Below, in pieces: positions 19,528-29,925 of a DNA stretch of 64,000 bases (the first letter of the stretch is position 1; every line of letters starts with the position of its first letter). Source of the DNA: Curculioniphilus buchneri (GTDB lineage: Bacteria > Pseudomonadota > Gammaproteobacteria > Enterobacterales > Enterobacteriaceae). The notes below the pieces were generated by a model. The model saw only the letters and a program-made list of their open reading frames with translations. It was not told where the DNA came from and did not search any database. The translations under genes were made by a program, and so were the position numbers. The stretch is from the NCBI RefSeq assembly GCF_964275155.1, contig NZ_OZ193413.1:620001-684000 (forward strand), given 5' to 3'.

Positions 19528-21951
19528 ATGGTGATGAAAAAGTCTCTGCTCATAGCATTGCTAATTTTTTGCAGTACTACTAGTGCAGATGAATTCATAA
19601 TAAAAGATATACATTTCGAAGGCCTACAAAGGGTTACTGTTGGTGCAGCATTACTTAGCATACCGGTTCATACTGGAGATATAGCGACCAATGAGAATAC
19701 AAGTAATATAATCCGTGCTTTATTTTCTACTGGCAATTTTGAAAATATTCTAGTGTTACGTGACGGAGCTTCACTAATTATACAAGTTAAAGAATGTCCA
19801 ATAATTGACAGTATTAGTTTTTATGGCAATAAAACAGTACTAGAAGCGACATTGAAAAAAAATTTAGATATTGAAGGCGTCCGTGTGGGAGAATCCCTTA
19901 ATCACAGCATGATTTTCAATATTCAAAAAAGTCTCGAAGATTTTTACTATAGCGCTGGTAAATACAATGCCACAGTTAATGTGGTAACGTTGCCACTATC
20001 ACACAATCGCGTCAATCTTAAATTAAGATTTATTGAGGGCGTTACAGCTAAAATTCAACAAATTAATATTCTTGGCAATCATGCATTTACGACATCTAAG
20101 TTACTTTCAAAATTTCAGTTACGTGATTCAGTGCCGTGGTGGAATATAATAAGTAATCGTAAATATCAAAAACAAAAATTAATAAGAGATTTAGAAAATT
20201 TAAGAAGTTTTTATCTTGATCATGGTTATGTACGGTTTAATATTGATTCTATACAGATTAGTTTAACGCCAGATAAGAAACATATTTACATTACCCTAAA
20301 TATTACTGAAGGTCCACAATACAAGTTATCTGGAACAGTAGTCAGCGGTCATATGGCTGGACATTTTACAGAAATTGAACAATTAGCGAAATTACGTTTC
20401 GGCGAATTATACAATGGAACTAAAATCATTAAAATGGAAAATGCTATCAAACAATTATTAGGTCGTTATGGTTATGCTTTTCCTTTCATATCGATAGCAG
20501 AAAAAATTAATGAAGTAAATAAAACAGTTAAATTATATATCAAAGTTGAATCAGGCCACCATTTTTATGTTCGCTATTTACAATTTGAAGGTAATGATGT
20601 TACTAAAGATTCAGTATTACGTCGTGTAATGCGACAGATGGAAGGTTCTTGGTTTTCTACTGATCTTGTAAATCAGGGAAAGGTACATCTTAATCGCCTT
20701 GGCTATTTTGATACTGTAGATGTTAAAACACAACGTGTACCTTTTTTACAAGATCAAATTGATCTTATTTATAAAGTAAAGGAAAGAAATACCGGTAACG
20801 TTAATTTCGGACTAGGATTTGGTACGTCAACTGGTATAAACTTTCAATTTGGTATTCAACAAGATAATTGGCTTGGAACTGGAAATTCTGTTAATTTTAG
20901 TGGTGCTAAAAATGATTATCAAAATTATACTGAACTCTCAATCACCAATCCGTACTTCACTGTAAATAATATTAGTTTAGGTGGAAAAATTTTTTATAAT
21001 GATTTTAAAGCTAATGAAGCAGCTTTATCGGACTATGATTTATGTAGTTACGGCTTAGGTGGTATGTGGGGTTTTCCGATTAATGAATATCATTCACTAA
21101 ACTTTGATTTAGAATATACGCATAATAATCTCACTAATATGAAACCACAAGTAGTAATGTGGCGTTATTTGCAAAGTATCGGCCGTCATCATCCTCAAAC
21201 ATCTAATGTTGAAATAATCAATAAGAATGCTAAAGTCGATTCAGATGACTTTTTTATTTCAAAAGGTTGGAGTTACAATAGCTTAGATCGTCTTTATTTT
21301 CCAATGATGGGTTCATATGCTAAATGCATTGGTAAAGTCACACTACCTGGTTCTGATAATAATTATTATAAAATTACTTGTGAAGCTAGCCATTACATTC
21401 CGCTTTTCAAAAATGGGAAATGGGTTTTTATGAGTCACTCACGTATAGGCTATGCTGATGGATTAGGTGATCAATACATGCCATTTTACGACAATTTTTA
21501 TGCAGGAGGTGAAAATATTGTACGTGGTTTTCGTTCAAATAGCATTGGACCAAAAGCAGCGTATTATGAATGTAAAAGTAGTAAAAACTTTCGTTATAAC
21601 ACTCGTAAAGTGAATCAGTCTAGTGATGCTATAGGTGGAAATGCAATGATTATTGCTAGTTTAGAATTAATTGTACCAACACCTTTTTTAAATGATAAAT
21701 ATAAAAATTCAATACATACCTCATTTTTTGTCGATGCTGGAAGTATTTGGGATACTCATTGGCAAGTTACTAACATTACTGCAGGAATTCCCAACTATAG
21801 TTTACCAGGTAATATCCGTATTTCTACTGGAATTGCACTACGATGGATGTCACCACTTGGACCGCTTGTGTTTTCTTATGCGCAACCAGTAAAAAAATAT
21901 GAAGGTGATAAATCTGAACAGTTTCAGTTCAATATCGGTAAAACATGGTAA
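19528..21951 (+). CDS. bamA: Outer-membrane protein assembly factor BamA
   Basis: The core of the BAM machine that inserts beta-barrel proteins. Of 807 residues (E. coli 810), the first 20 or so form a signal peptide ending near TTSA. Five POTRA repeats follow to about residue 420, with NHAFTT, YGYAFPF and FEGN motifs, and then a 16-strand barrel. The lid-locking VRGF motif is present in GGENIVRGFRSN, and the protein ends QFQFNIGKTW with the terminal aromatic. It is followed by its periplasmic chaperone skp. Confidence 0.97.
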   Translation: MVMKKSLLIALLIFCSTTSADEFIIKDIHFEGLQRVTVGAALLSIPVHTGDIATNENTSNIIRALFSTGNFENILVLRDGASLIIQVKECPIIDSISFYGNKTVLEATLKKNLDIEGVRVGESLNHSMIFNIQKSLEDFYYSAGKYNATVNVVTLPLSHNRVNLKLRFIEGVTAKIQQINILGNHAFTTSKLLSKFQLRDSVPWWNIISNRKYQKQKLIRDLENLRSFYLDHGYVRFNIDSIQISLTPDKKHIYITLNITEGPQYKLSGTVVSGHMAGHFTEIEQLAKLRFGELYNGTKIIKMENAIKQLLGRYGYAFPFISIAEKINEVNKTVKLYIKVESGHHFYVRYLQFEGNDVTKDSVLRRVMRQMEGSWFSTDLVNQGKVHLNRLGYFDTVDVKTQRVPFLQDQIDLIYKVKERNTGNVNFGLGFGTSTGINFQFGIQQDNWLGTGNSVNFSGAKNDYQNYTELSITNPYFTVNNISLGGKIFYNDFKANEAALSDYDLCSYGLGGMWGFPINEYHSLNFDLEYTHNNLTNMKPQVVMWRYLQSIGRHHPQTSNVEIINKNAKVDSDDFFISKGWSYNSLDRLYFPMMGSYAKCIGKVTLPGSDNNYYKITCEASHYIPLFKNGKWVFMSHSRIGYADGLGDQYMPFYDNFYAGGENIVRGFRSNSIGPKAAYYECKSSKNFRYNTRKVNQSSDAIGGNAMIIASLELIVPTPFLNDKYKNSIHTSFFVDAGSIWDTHWQVTNITAGIPNYSLPGNIRISTGIALRWMSPLGPLVFSYAQPVKKYEGDKSEQFQFNIGKTW

Positions 21952-22101
21952 TATCATCTATAATATTAAATATTATTAAACTCAGTAGAATAGTATGACT
22001 ATTTCTAATATAAATTAGTGTGTCAAATAACATATATAACTGTATACCTGGTTTATAATGAAGAAATATAAAAAATAGTGTATGTGGTTAAGGAGTTTAC
22101 A

Positions 22102-22602
22102 GTGAAAAAGTGGTTATATATCGCAAGCTTGAGTTACATATTTGCTACTTCTATAAGTATACAGGCCTCGGATAAAATTGCTGTCGTTAATGTTTCTAGC
22201 ATTTTTCAGCAACATCCACAGCGTGCTGTGGTCGCCAAACAACTTGAAAACGAGTTCAATGAACGTGCTACTGAAATTCAATCCATGGAAAATGATTTAC
22301 AGACTAAAATGAAACGCTTACAACGTGATGGATCGACTATGAAAGCCAGTGAACGAATTGCTTTGGAAAAAGTAGTTATGGAACAACGCGACATTTTATC
22401 TGATAAAGCTCAGACTTTCGAGCACGATAGTCGACGTCGTCAAACAGAAGAACGTGATAAAATTTTGAATTATATTCAAGATGGAGTAAGACAAATTGCT
22501 ACTAAAGAAAATTATGATGTTGTGATTGATACTAATGCTGTGGCTTACGTTAACAACGCTAAAGATATTACTAATGATGTTCTAAAACAGGTTAAAAAAT
22601 AA
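22102..22602 (+). CDS. skp: Periplasmic chaperone Skp (OmpH)
   Basis: Holds unfolded outer-membrane proteins on their way to BamA. I place the start at the GTG at 22102, not further upstream. AGGAG at 22091-22095 is correctly spaced, and the product then begins MKKWLYIASL, matching E. coli, followed by a signal peptide ending near QAS. The 166 residues (E. coli 161) are largely coiled coil and end AKDITNDVLKQVKK. An in-frame extension to 22078 exists but has no ribosome site in position. Confidence 0.93.
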   Translation: MKKWLYIASLSYIFATSISIQASDKIAVVNVSSIFQQHPQRAVVAKQLENEFNERATEIQSMENDLQTKMKRLQRDGSTMKASERIALEKVVMEQRDILSDKAQTFEHDSRRRQTEERDKILNYIQDGVRQIATKENYDVVIDTNAVAYVNNAKDITNDVLKQVKK

Positions 22603-22605
22603 ATC

Positions 22606-23628
22606 ATGATTTCAATTCGACTGTCTGATTTGGCACAGCAGTTGGATGCAAAATTGCACGGTGATTGTAATATCATGATTACTGGCATTGCTTCTATAAG
22701 CAGTGCGAAAGAAGGCCATATTACATTTCTTGCAGATAACCGTTTGCGTGATAAACTCTCTTCCTGTCACGCATCAGCAGTCGTGTTGACTAAGAAAAAC
22801 TTACCTTTTTGTACAAGTTCTGCACTTGTGGTTGAAAATCCTTATTTAGCTTATGCACGAATAGTACAATTGATGAACGCTATCCCGAAAGAACTTGAAA
22901 ATATAAGTTCAAAAGCAGTAATTTCCAAGGATACAAACTTAGGACAACGACTAACAATCGGAGCCAATACCGTTATCGAATCTGGTGTAATATTAGAAGA
23001 TGATGTTATCATTGGTCCGGGTTGTTTTGTTGGAAAAAATACTCATATTGGTGCTGGTACACGATTATGGGCAAATGTCACTCTTTATCATGATGTTTAC
23101 ATTGGAAAATATTGCTTTATTCAATCTGGTACTATCATTGGCTCTGATGGCTTTGGCTATACGAAAGACAATGATAATTGGGTTAAATTACCCCAACTAG
23201 GTTGTGTAATCATCGAAAATCGAGTTGAAATTGGTGCCTGTACTACCATCGATCGCGGTACGTTAGACGATACCCATATTGGAAATGGTGTAATTATTGA
23301 TAATCAATGTCACATTGCTCATAACGTTCTAATTGGCGACAATACAGCAATTGCTGGAGGTGTAATTATGGCTGGAAGTGTTATTATCGGTCGTTATTGC
23401 ATGATAGGCGGAGCAAGTGTTATTAATGGCCATATAGAAATCTGCGATAAAGTGATAGTTACTGGTATGAGTATGGTAATTCGCTCAATTACTAAATCTG
23501 GTATTTATTCTTCTGGAATTCCACTGCAACCAAATAAAAAATGGCGCAAAACTGCTGCGTTAGTTATGACTATTAGCGATATGCATAAGCGAATAAAAGC
23601 GATTGAGCAAAAATTATTAAAAAAATAA
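22606..23628 (+). CDS. lpxD: UDP-3-O-(R-3-hydroxymyristoyl)glucosamine N-acyltransferase
   Basis: Adds the second hydroxymyristoyl chain in lipid A synthesis. The 340 residues (E. coli 341) consist of an N-terminal uridine-binding domain, a left-handed beta helix of hexapeptide repeats (IGANTVIESGVILEDDVIIG), the catalytic histidine region CHIAHNV and a C-terminal helix. It starts 3 bp after skp. Confidence 0.97.
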   Translation: MISIRLSDLAQQLDAKLHGDCNIMITGIASISSAKEGHITFLADNRLRDKLSSCHASAVVLTKKNLPFCTSSALVVENPYLAYARIVQLMNAIPKELENISSKAVISKDTNLGQRLTIGANTVIESGVILEDDVIIGPGCFVGKNTHIGAGTRLWANVTLYHDVYIGKYCFIQSGTIIGSDGFGYTKDNDNWVKLPQLGCVIIENRVEIGACTTIDRGTLDDTHIGNGVIIDNQCHIAHNVLIGDNTAIAGGVIMAGSVIIGRYCMIGGASVINGHIEICDKVIVTGMSMVIRSITKSGIYSSGIPLQPNKKWRKTAALVMTISDMHKRIKAIEQKLLKK

Positions 23629-23765
23629 TCGGCCTTAGTTCCTTCTTGGAAAGAATACACATTAAGATACTATTAATATAGTACCAGCGCTTTTACATTG
23701 AGGTTTACTTATTTTTCCCCAAGCCATTTTGTTAATAAGAATTTTTCTTAAACAGGAAGAGTATT

Positions 23766-24221
23766 TTGACTACTGACATTCATACTCTGCACATTGAAGA
23801 GATATTGGAACTTTTACCCCATCGCTTTCCATTTTTGCTGGTAGACCGTGTACTAAATTTTGAAACGGGAAAATTTTTACGCGCAGTAAAGAATGTATCT
23901 TTCAATGAACCATTTTTCCAAGGTCACTTTCCAGGAAAGCCGATTTTTCCTGGCGTGCTTATTTTAGAAGCCATGGCTCAAGCAACTGGTATTTTAGCAT
24001 TTAAAAGCGCGGGAAAATTAGTAGCTGGAGAACTCTATTATTTTGCTGCAATTGATTCAGCTCGATTTAAACGTCCTGTGCAACCTGGGGATCAAATGAT
24101 TCTCGAAGTTGAATTTATCAAAGAACGTCGTGGTGTAGCACGGTTTAAAGGTATTGCTAAAGTAGCTGGAGAAATAGCGTGCGAAGCATCGATGATGTGT
24201 GCCCGTCGCCGGGAGACATAA
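23766..24221 (+). CDS. fabZ: (3R)-hydroxyacyl-ACP dehydratase
   Basis: Dehydrates 3-hydroxyacyl-ACP in fatty acid elongation and competes with LpxA and LpxD for hydroxymyristoyl-ACP. The 151 residues equal E. coli, with catalytic His54 in QGHFPGKP and Glu68 in LILEAMAQ. The start codon is TTG, set by alignment with E. coli and an AGGAAGAG ribosome site. lpxA begins 5 bases after the stop. Confidence 0.97.
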   Translation: MTTDIHTLHIEEILELLPHRFPFLLVDRVLNFETGKFLRAVKNVSFNEPFFQGHFPGKPIFPGVLILEAMAQATGILAFKSAGKLVAGELYYFAAIDSARFKRPVQPGDQMILEVEFIKERRGVARFKGIAKVAGEIACEASMMCARRRET

Positions 24222-24225
24222 ATAC

Positions 24226-25014
24226 GTGATTGATCAATCAAACTTTGTACATTGTAGTGCTATTATAGAAGACGGTGCTGTTATACATCCCGATGTGCAT
24301 ATAGGCCCATTTTGCTTTATTGGATCTCAAGTTGAAATTGGTTCGCATACAGTTCTTAAATCTCACGTTGTAATAAATGGAAAAACTACTATAGGTGAAT
24401 ATAATCAAATTTATGCATTTGCTTCACTGGGTGAAGTTAATCAAGATCTTAAATATGCCGGTGAACCTACACGAGTAGAAATTGGACATCGTAATCAAAT
24501 TAGAGAGAATGTTACCATTCATCGTGGAACAGTACAAGGTGGAGAAGTTACTCAGATTGGCAATGATAACTTATTAATGATTAATGCCCACATTGCCCAT
24601 GATTGTATTGTGGGTAATCACTGCATTATGGCAAACAACGCAACACTTGGAGGACATGTAACAGTGGATGATTACGCTATTATTGGAGGTATGACTGCAG
24701 TACACCAATTTTGTATCATCGGAGTACACGCAATAGTCGGAGGTTGTTCTGGTGTGACTCAAGATGTACCGCCTTTTATTGTTGCTCAAGGAAATCATGC
24801 TACACCGTTCGGTTTAAACATTAAAGGACTAAAACGACATGGTTTTGATCGCACTGCACTTTATGCAATTCGGACCGCTTACAAAATCATTTATCGTAGC
24901 GGCAAAACTCTTGAAGAAGCAAAACCGGAATTAGAAGCATTAGCTAGCAATTATCCAGTGATTACTACTTTTTTAAATTTTCTATCTCGCTCTCAGCGTG
25001 GTATTATACGTTAA
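24226..25014 (+). CDS. lpxA: UDP-N-acetylglucosamine acyltransferase
   Basis: Catalyses the first step of lipid A synthesis. Starting at the GTG at 24226, behind GGGAG at 24211-24215, gives 262 residues, exactly the E. coli length, beginning MIDQSNFVH. A longer frame would overlap fabZ and has no homology support. Hexapeptide repeats form the beta helix. The catalytic histidine lies in NAHIAHDC, and the C-terminal helical domain ends RSQRGIIR. Confidence 0.96.
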   Translation: MIDQSNFVHCSAIIEDGAVIHPDVHIGPFCFIGSQVEIGSHTVLKSHVVINGKTTIGEYNQIYAFASLGEVNQDLKYAGEPTRVEIGHRNQIRENVTIHRGTVQGGEVTQIGNDNLLMINAHIAHDCIVGNHCIMANNATLGGHVTVDDYAIIGGMTAVHQFCIIGVHAIVGGCSGVTQDVPPFIVAQGNHATPFGLNIKGLKRHGFDRTALYAIRTAYKIIYRSGKTLEEAKPELEALASNYPVITTFLNFLSRSQRGIIR

Positions 25015-25027
25015 GTATTATTATGTT

Positions 25028-26176
25028 ATGACACAAATACAACAATCCATTATTATTGGACTAGTAGCTGGAGAAACATCAGGTGACATTTTAGGTGCTG
25101 GTTTAATACGTTCGTTACGGAATCACATTCCTAATGTCCTTTTTGTCGGTATTGCTGGTCCACATATGCAAGCAGAAGGGATGGAATCTTGGTACAATAT
25201 AGAAGAATTATCAGTCATGGGTGTTGTAGAAGTACTTAAACGATTACCTCGTCTTTTATATATTAGACGTGATTTAATTCGACGTCTTATTGCATTGCAA
25301 CCTGCTGTTTTTATAGGAATTGATTCACCTGATTTTAATATCAAGTTAGAAAGGTATCTTAAACAACACGGAATTCGTACTATTCATTATGTTAGTCCCT
25401 CAATTTGGGCTTGGAGAAAGAAAAGGATATTTAAAATAGGCCAAGCCACTGATAACGTTCTAGTTATTTTACCTTTTGAAAAAGCATTTTATGATCAATT
25501 TGATATACCTTGCCAATTTATTGGACATACTATGGCTGATTCCATGCTCCTTAATCCGGATAAAGCAGCTGCTCGTTTAGAATTAGGTATTCCCATTGAT
25601 ACACTATGTCTAGCACTTTTACCTGGTAGTCGTCAAAATGAGATTGAAATGTTAAGCGCTGATTTTCTTCGCTGTGCCGCATTACTAAAACAGCAATTTT
25701 CGAACCTTGAGATCATTGTACCATGCGTCAATTTAGCCAGACGTAATCAATTTGAACGTATAAAATTAAAAGTTATGCCAGAGATTTCTGTGCGTCTTTT
25801 AAACAACAAAGCTCGCCAAGCCATGATCGCTGCTGATGCAGCTTTGATAGCTTCTGGTACAGCAACTCTGGAATGCATGCTAGCAAAGTGTCCTATGGTA
25901 GTAGGTTATCGAATGCAACCTCTTACTTTTGCTTTGGCAAAGCGATTGGTTAAAACTCCTTGGATATCATTGCCGAATTTACTTGCTGGACGTGAATTAG
26001 TTAAAGAATTATTACAAGAAATGTGCAAACCAGACTTATTGGCAATGTTTCTTGCACCATTACTTAGTGATTATAAACAGCGTTTTATATTGCAATCCGC
26101 TTTTTATCATTGCCATAAAAAAATACAATGTAACGCTGATGAGAAAGCAGCTCATGCAGTTCTAGCATTAATATAA
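25028..26176 (+). CDS. lpxB: Lipid A disaccharide synthase
   Basis: Joins UDP-2,3-diacylglucosamine and lipid X. The ATG at 25028 gives 382 residues, the same as E. coli, beginning MTQIQQSIIIGLVAGETSGDI. A longer in-frame start inside lpxA is unlikely. Motifs include the ETSGD start of the fold, the SPSIWAWR segment, LLPGSRQNEIE and ASGTATLECML. rnhB, the next gene in E. coli, is missing, and a terminator-like hairpin follows 41 bp downstream. Confidence 0.96.
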   Translation: MTQIQQSIIIGLVAGETSGDILGAGLIRSLRNHIPNVLFVGIAGPHMQAEGMESWYNIEELSVMGVVEVLKRLPRLLYIRRDLIRRLIALQPAVFIGIDSPDFNIKLERYLKQHGIRTIHYVSPSIWAWRKKRIFKIGQATDNVLVILPFEKAFYDQFDIPCQFIGHTMADSMLLNPDKAAARLELGIPIDTLCLALLPGSRQNEIEMLSADFLRCAALLKQQFSNLEIIVPCVNLARRNQFERIKLKVMPEISVRLLNNKARQAMIAADAALIASGTATLECMLAKCPMVVGYRMQPLTFALAKRLVKTPWISLPNLLAGRELVKELLQEMCKPDLLAMFLAPLLSDYKQRFILQSAFYHCHKKIQCNADEKAAHAVLALI

Positions 26177-26217
26177 TATTCTTTGAATAAAAACTTTTAA
26201 TCGTTATAAACAATCAG

Positions 26218-26240
26218 ATCCTATTTGAAATAGGATTTTA
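26218..26240 (+). terminator. Probable intrinsic terminator after lpxB
   Basis: ATCCTATT (26218-26225) pairs perfectly with AATAGGAT (26229-26236) around TGA, followed by a short TTTA tail. It lies 41 bp past the lpxB stop. It probably ends the long envelope operon now that rnhB is gone. Confidence 0.5.
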
Positions 26241-26526
26241 AATAACTATTATAAATATAATCCGGTATAGGATACAATAAATAAGATAATTATTGTTATA
26301 TTAATTTTGAAAAAAAACACTATCAGTGTGTAACCTAGAGTAAAAAAAATAACTTAAAAGGGAAACTTAATAATCTAAGTTAATATCATTTAAGACCATA
26401 TCATCTATGCACAATATAAAATTATCGCATTAGAAACTTCTTGATATTGAAGTATTCAATGTCGCATCGTCTAATAAATATTATTGATTATTATGTCTAC
26501 TACTTTATTAAAATTTATTTTACTAC

Positions 26527-26554
26527 GTAATATACGATCCTGATCGTATATTAC
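26527..26554. repeat. Perfect 13-bp inverted repeat upstream of dnaE
   Basis: GTAATATACGATC (26527-26539) and GATCGTATATTAC (26542-26554) are exact mirror arms with a 2-base centre, 99 bp before the dnaE start. The symmetry would suit a dimeric regulator site or a cruciform. No T-run follows, so it is a poor terminator. Confidence 0.6.
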
Positions 26555-26652
26555 ATTCATTTATAACGAATAGTAAGTAGTATTATAACTATTTTAATTA
26601 CAGTGTAGATCACCACTACTAGTAACTTCTAACTATATCGGATAGTCAAAAT

Positions 26653-29600
26653 ATGGCTGAACCACGCTTTATTCATCTACGTGTACATAGTGACTACTCT
26701 GTAATGGATGGTTTAACAAAAATTGTAACGCTAGTTAAACAAGCTGCGGCACTGCATATGCCAGCTTTAGCCATCACGGATTTTACTAACTTATTCGGTT
26801 TGATTAAATTCTATTGTGCTGCCCATAATAGCGGTATTAAACCGATTATTGGAGCAGATTTCCTAATAAAAAATGAAATTTTAGGTACCAAAGAATTAGT
26901 AGAATTAACTCTTTTAGCTGCTAATAATGTTGGATATCAAAATTTAATACTGCTTATCTCAACAGCCTATAAAAACGGCTATATTAATAATCATACACGT
27001 GGACCAATTATTGACCGTAATTGGTTGATAACGTATCACGAAGGACTAATCTTACTTTCTGGTGCACGTAAAGGAGATGTCGGTTATTGCTTGATTAAAA
27101 ATAATTTATACAAGTTAGACCAATGCTTAGCATTCTATGAAAAATATTTTCCAGAACATTACTATTTAGAATTAATTCGTACTGGTAGGCCAAATGAAGA
27201 GTATTATCTACAAGCAGTAGTAGAATTGGCTATGCGAAAAGGACTACCAATAGTAGCAACTAACGATGTGCGTTTTATTAGTCCAGAGGATTTTGAGGCT
27301 CATGAAATCCGTGTCGCCATCCATGATGGATTGACCCTTAATGATCCTAAAAGACCACGTCATTATACTCCTCAACAATATATGCGCAGCGAACAAGAAA
27401 TGTGCAAGCTATTTTCTGATTTTCCGGAAGCATTATCTAATAGTGTAGAAATTGCGAGGCGTTGTAATGTTACTATTCGACTTGGTAAATATTTTTTACC
27501 AAAATTTCCAACCGGCAACCTTTCTACTGAGAATTATTTGATTAAATGTGCACGTACAGGATTGGAAGATCGGCTTATTTTTCTGTTTCCCGATACCGAT
27601 GAAAGATATAAAAAACGGTTATCTTATGAAGAACGGCTAACAGCCGAATTACATGTTATTAACCAGATGGGATTTCCAGGTTATTTCCTCATTGTCATGG
27701 AATTTATTCAGTGGGCAAAAGATCATAAAATTCCAGTAGGACCAGGTCGGGGATCTGGTTCTGGCTCACTAGTAGCCTATGCCCTTAAGATTACTGATCT
27801 TGATCCACTAGAATTTGATTTGTTGTTTGAAAGGTTTTTAAATCCAGAACGAATATCGATGCCTGATTTTGATATCGATTTTTGCATGGAAAAACGTGAT
27901 TTAGTAATCGAACACGTCATAGAAACTTACGGAACTGATGCTGTATCACAAATTATTACCTTTGGTACTATGACAGCTAAATCGGTTATTCGTGACGTTA
28001 GCCGAGTATTAGGTCACCCGTATGGTTTTGCAGATCAGATTTCTAAGCTTATACCACTAGATCCTGGTATGACATTGGACAAAGCATTGACTATTGAACC
28101 AAGATTACAAGAAATTTACAATACTGACGAAGAGGTAAAAATGCTCATCGACATGGCACGTAAACTTGAAGGCGTCACTCGAAATGCAAGTAAGCATGCA
28201 GGTGGTGTAGTCATTTCACCAACAAAAATCACTGATTTTATGCCGCTCTATTGTGATGTTGAAGGTAATCATCCAGTGACACAATTTGATAAAAATGATG
28301 TTGAGTGTACTGGTTTAGTAAAGTTTGATTTTCTTGGTTTACGGACTTTGACTATTATTGATATGGCATTAAAAATGATTAATGGCCGACGCACTCAACA
28401 AGGTTTGGATATTATTGATATTGCTACCATTCCATTAGATGATAAAAAGAGTTTTGATCTTTTACAGCGTTCCGAAACTACTGCAATATTTCAATTAGAA
28501 TCACGTGGTATGAAAGAATTAATCAAACGCCTACAACCAGACTGCTTTGAAGATATGATTGCGCTAGTAGCTTTGTTTCGTCCTGGACCGCTACAATCTG
28601 GCATGGTAGATAATTTCATTAATCGTAAGCATGGTCGAGAAGTGATTGCTTTTCCTGATTTACAGTGGCAGCATGAATCGTTACAGTTAGTTTTAGCGTC
28701 AACTTATGGTATCATCTTATATCAAGAACAAGTTATGCAAATAGCTCAAATATTAGCTGGTTATACTTTAGGTGAAGCAGATATACTCCGGCGTGCGATG
28801 AGTCAAAAAAAACCGGAGGAAATGGTTAAACAACGATCTATATTTAAAGAAGGAGCAAAAAAAATTGGTATTGATAGTAAATTATCAATGAAACTATTCG
28901 ACTTAGTTGAGAAATTTTCAGGTTATGGATTTAATAAATCTCACTCTGCTGCTTATGCACTTTTATCCTATCAAACGTTATGGTTAAAAACACACTATCC
29001 CGAAGAATTTATGGCGGCCGTGATGAGTGCTGACATGGATAACACTGAGAAGATAGCCAGTCATGTAAATGAATGTTTTCGAATGAATCTAAAAGTACTT
29101 CCGCCTAATATTAATAATGGTCAATATCACTTTCATGTTAATGATAATCATGAAATCATGTATGGTATTGGAGCCATTAAAGGAATAGGTGAAGGTTTAA
29201 TTAAAACAATTATTGAAGCACGCAATAAAGATGGTTGTTTCCGTGGATTATTTGATTTATGCACGCGAATCGATATTCGAAAACTTAACCGTCGGATATT
29301 AGAAAAACTTATTATATCTGGTTCACTTGATTGCTTTGGATCTCATCGAGCGGAACTAATGCATATTTTAAAAAATGTACTTAAAGCTGCTAACCAATTT
29401 ACTAAAGCTAAAGTTATCGGACAAGTAGATATGTTCGGTGTATTAACAGAAAAATCTGCAGCAATGACATTGCTTCATAATACTGTGCCAACTTGGTCGG
29501 AAAAAAAAATACTGGAAGGCGAACGTGAAAGCATTGGATGCTATCTCACAGATCATCCTATCACTAAATATTCTCGTGAAATAAAGTACTATACAGGCGG

Positions 29601-29925
29601 AGTACGACTCAAAGATATCGATATTACCGAATGTGGTAAAATAATTACCGCAGCAGGCTTAATATTTTCCGTGCGGATTGTGATAACAAAACGTGGCAAC
29701 CGAATTGGAATATGTACGTTAGATGATCATTCTAGCCAACTAGATATGATTCTATTTCCAGAAATTTTAAATAAGTATCAACCTTTGCTAGAAAAAAATA
29801 AGATCCTTGTTGTTCGTGGAAAAATTAATTTTGATAGTTTTAATAATAGTCTGAAAATGATTGCACACAATTTAATGGATATTAACGAAGCACGGGACAA
29901 ATATGTGCGAGGACTTGATCTCTAA
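26653..29925 (+). CDS. dnaE: DNA polymerase III alpha subunit, C-terminally truncated
   Basis: The replicative polymerase. The 1090 residues carry the PHP domain (HLRVHSDYSVMDG), the palm with the catalytic aspartates in MPDFDIDF near residue 400, the fingers and thumb, the beta-clamp-binding motif QVDMF near residue 920 and the OB fold. E. coli DnaE has 1160 residues. Here the frame stops right after EARDKYVRGLDL, losing the last 70 residues, which form the tau-binding C-terminal domain. The lost part is still legible in shifted frames downstream (see 29926-30147). The polymerase core looks intact. Confidence 0.95.
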   Translation: MAEPRFIHLRVHSDYSVMDGLTKIVTLVKQAAALHMPALAITDFTNLFGLIKFYCAAHNSGIKPIIGADFLIKNEILGTKELVELTLLAANNVGYQNLILLISTAYKNGYINNHTRGPIIDRNWLITYHEGLILLSGARKGDVGYCLIKNNLYKLDQCLAFYEKYFPEHYYLELIRTGRPNEEYYLQAVVELAMRKGLPIVATNDVRFISPEDFEAHEIRVAIHDGLTLNDPKRPRHYTPQQYMRSEQEMCKLFSDFPEALSNSVEIARRCNVTIRLGKYFLPKFPTGNLSTENYLIKCARTGLEDRLIFLFPDTDERYKKRLSYEERLTAELHVINQMGFPGYFLIVMEFIQWAKDHKIPVGPGRGSGSGSLVAYALKITDLDPLEFDLLFERFLNPERISMPDFDIDFCMEKRDLVIEHVIETYGTDAVSQIITFGTMTAKSVIRDVSRVLGHPYGFADQISKLIPLDPGMTLDKALTIEPRLQEIYNTDEEVKMLIDMARKLEGVTRNASKHAGGVVISPTKITDFMPLYCDVEGNHPVTQFDKNDVECTGLVKFDFLGLRTLTIIDMALKMINGRRTQQGLDIIDIATIPLDDKKSFDLLQRSETTAIFQLESRGMKELIKRLQPDCFEDMIALVALFRPGPLQSGMVDNFINRKHGREVIAFPDLQWQHESLQLVLASTYGIILYQEQVMQIAQILAGYTLGEADILRRAMSQKKPEEMVKQRSIFKEGAKKIGIDSKLSMKLFDLVEKFSGYGFNKSHSAAYALLSYQTLWLKTHYPEEFMAAVMSADMDNTEKIASHVNECFRMNLKVLPPNINNGQYHFHVNDNHEIMYGIGAIKGIGEGLIKTIIEARNKDGCFRGLFDLCTRIDIRKLNRRILEKLIISGSLDCFGSHRAELMHILKNVLKAANQFTKAKVIGQVDMFGVLTEKSAAMTLLHNTVPTWSEKKILEGERESIGCYLTDHPITKYSREIKYYTGGVRLKDIDITECGKIITAAGLIFSVRIVITKRGNRIGICTLDDHSSQLDMILFPEILNKYQPLLEKNKILVVRGKINFDSFNNSLKMIAHNLMDINEARDKYVRGLDL

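Larger units (their letters stand above)
26177..26652. other. lpxB-dnaE spacer where rnhB is missing
   Basis: In E. coli rnhB occupies this position. Here 476 bp remain, without a usable frame. The spacer contains a hairpin terminator (26218-26240) and a 28-bp perfect inverted repeat (26527-26554). A weak trace of rnhB around 26450-26480 is not good enough to annotate. Confidence 0.5.

Noticed and set aside
26400..26500. Possible rnhB remnant between lpxB and dnaE
   Set aside because: A short stretch near 26449 reads LLDIEVFNVAS, faintly like the RnhB EIDELNILHAT segment. One weak match without neighbours is not enough.
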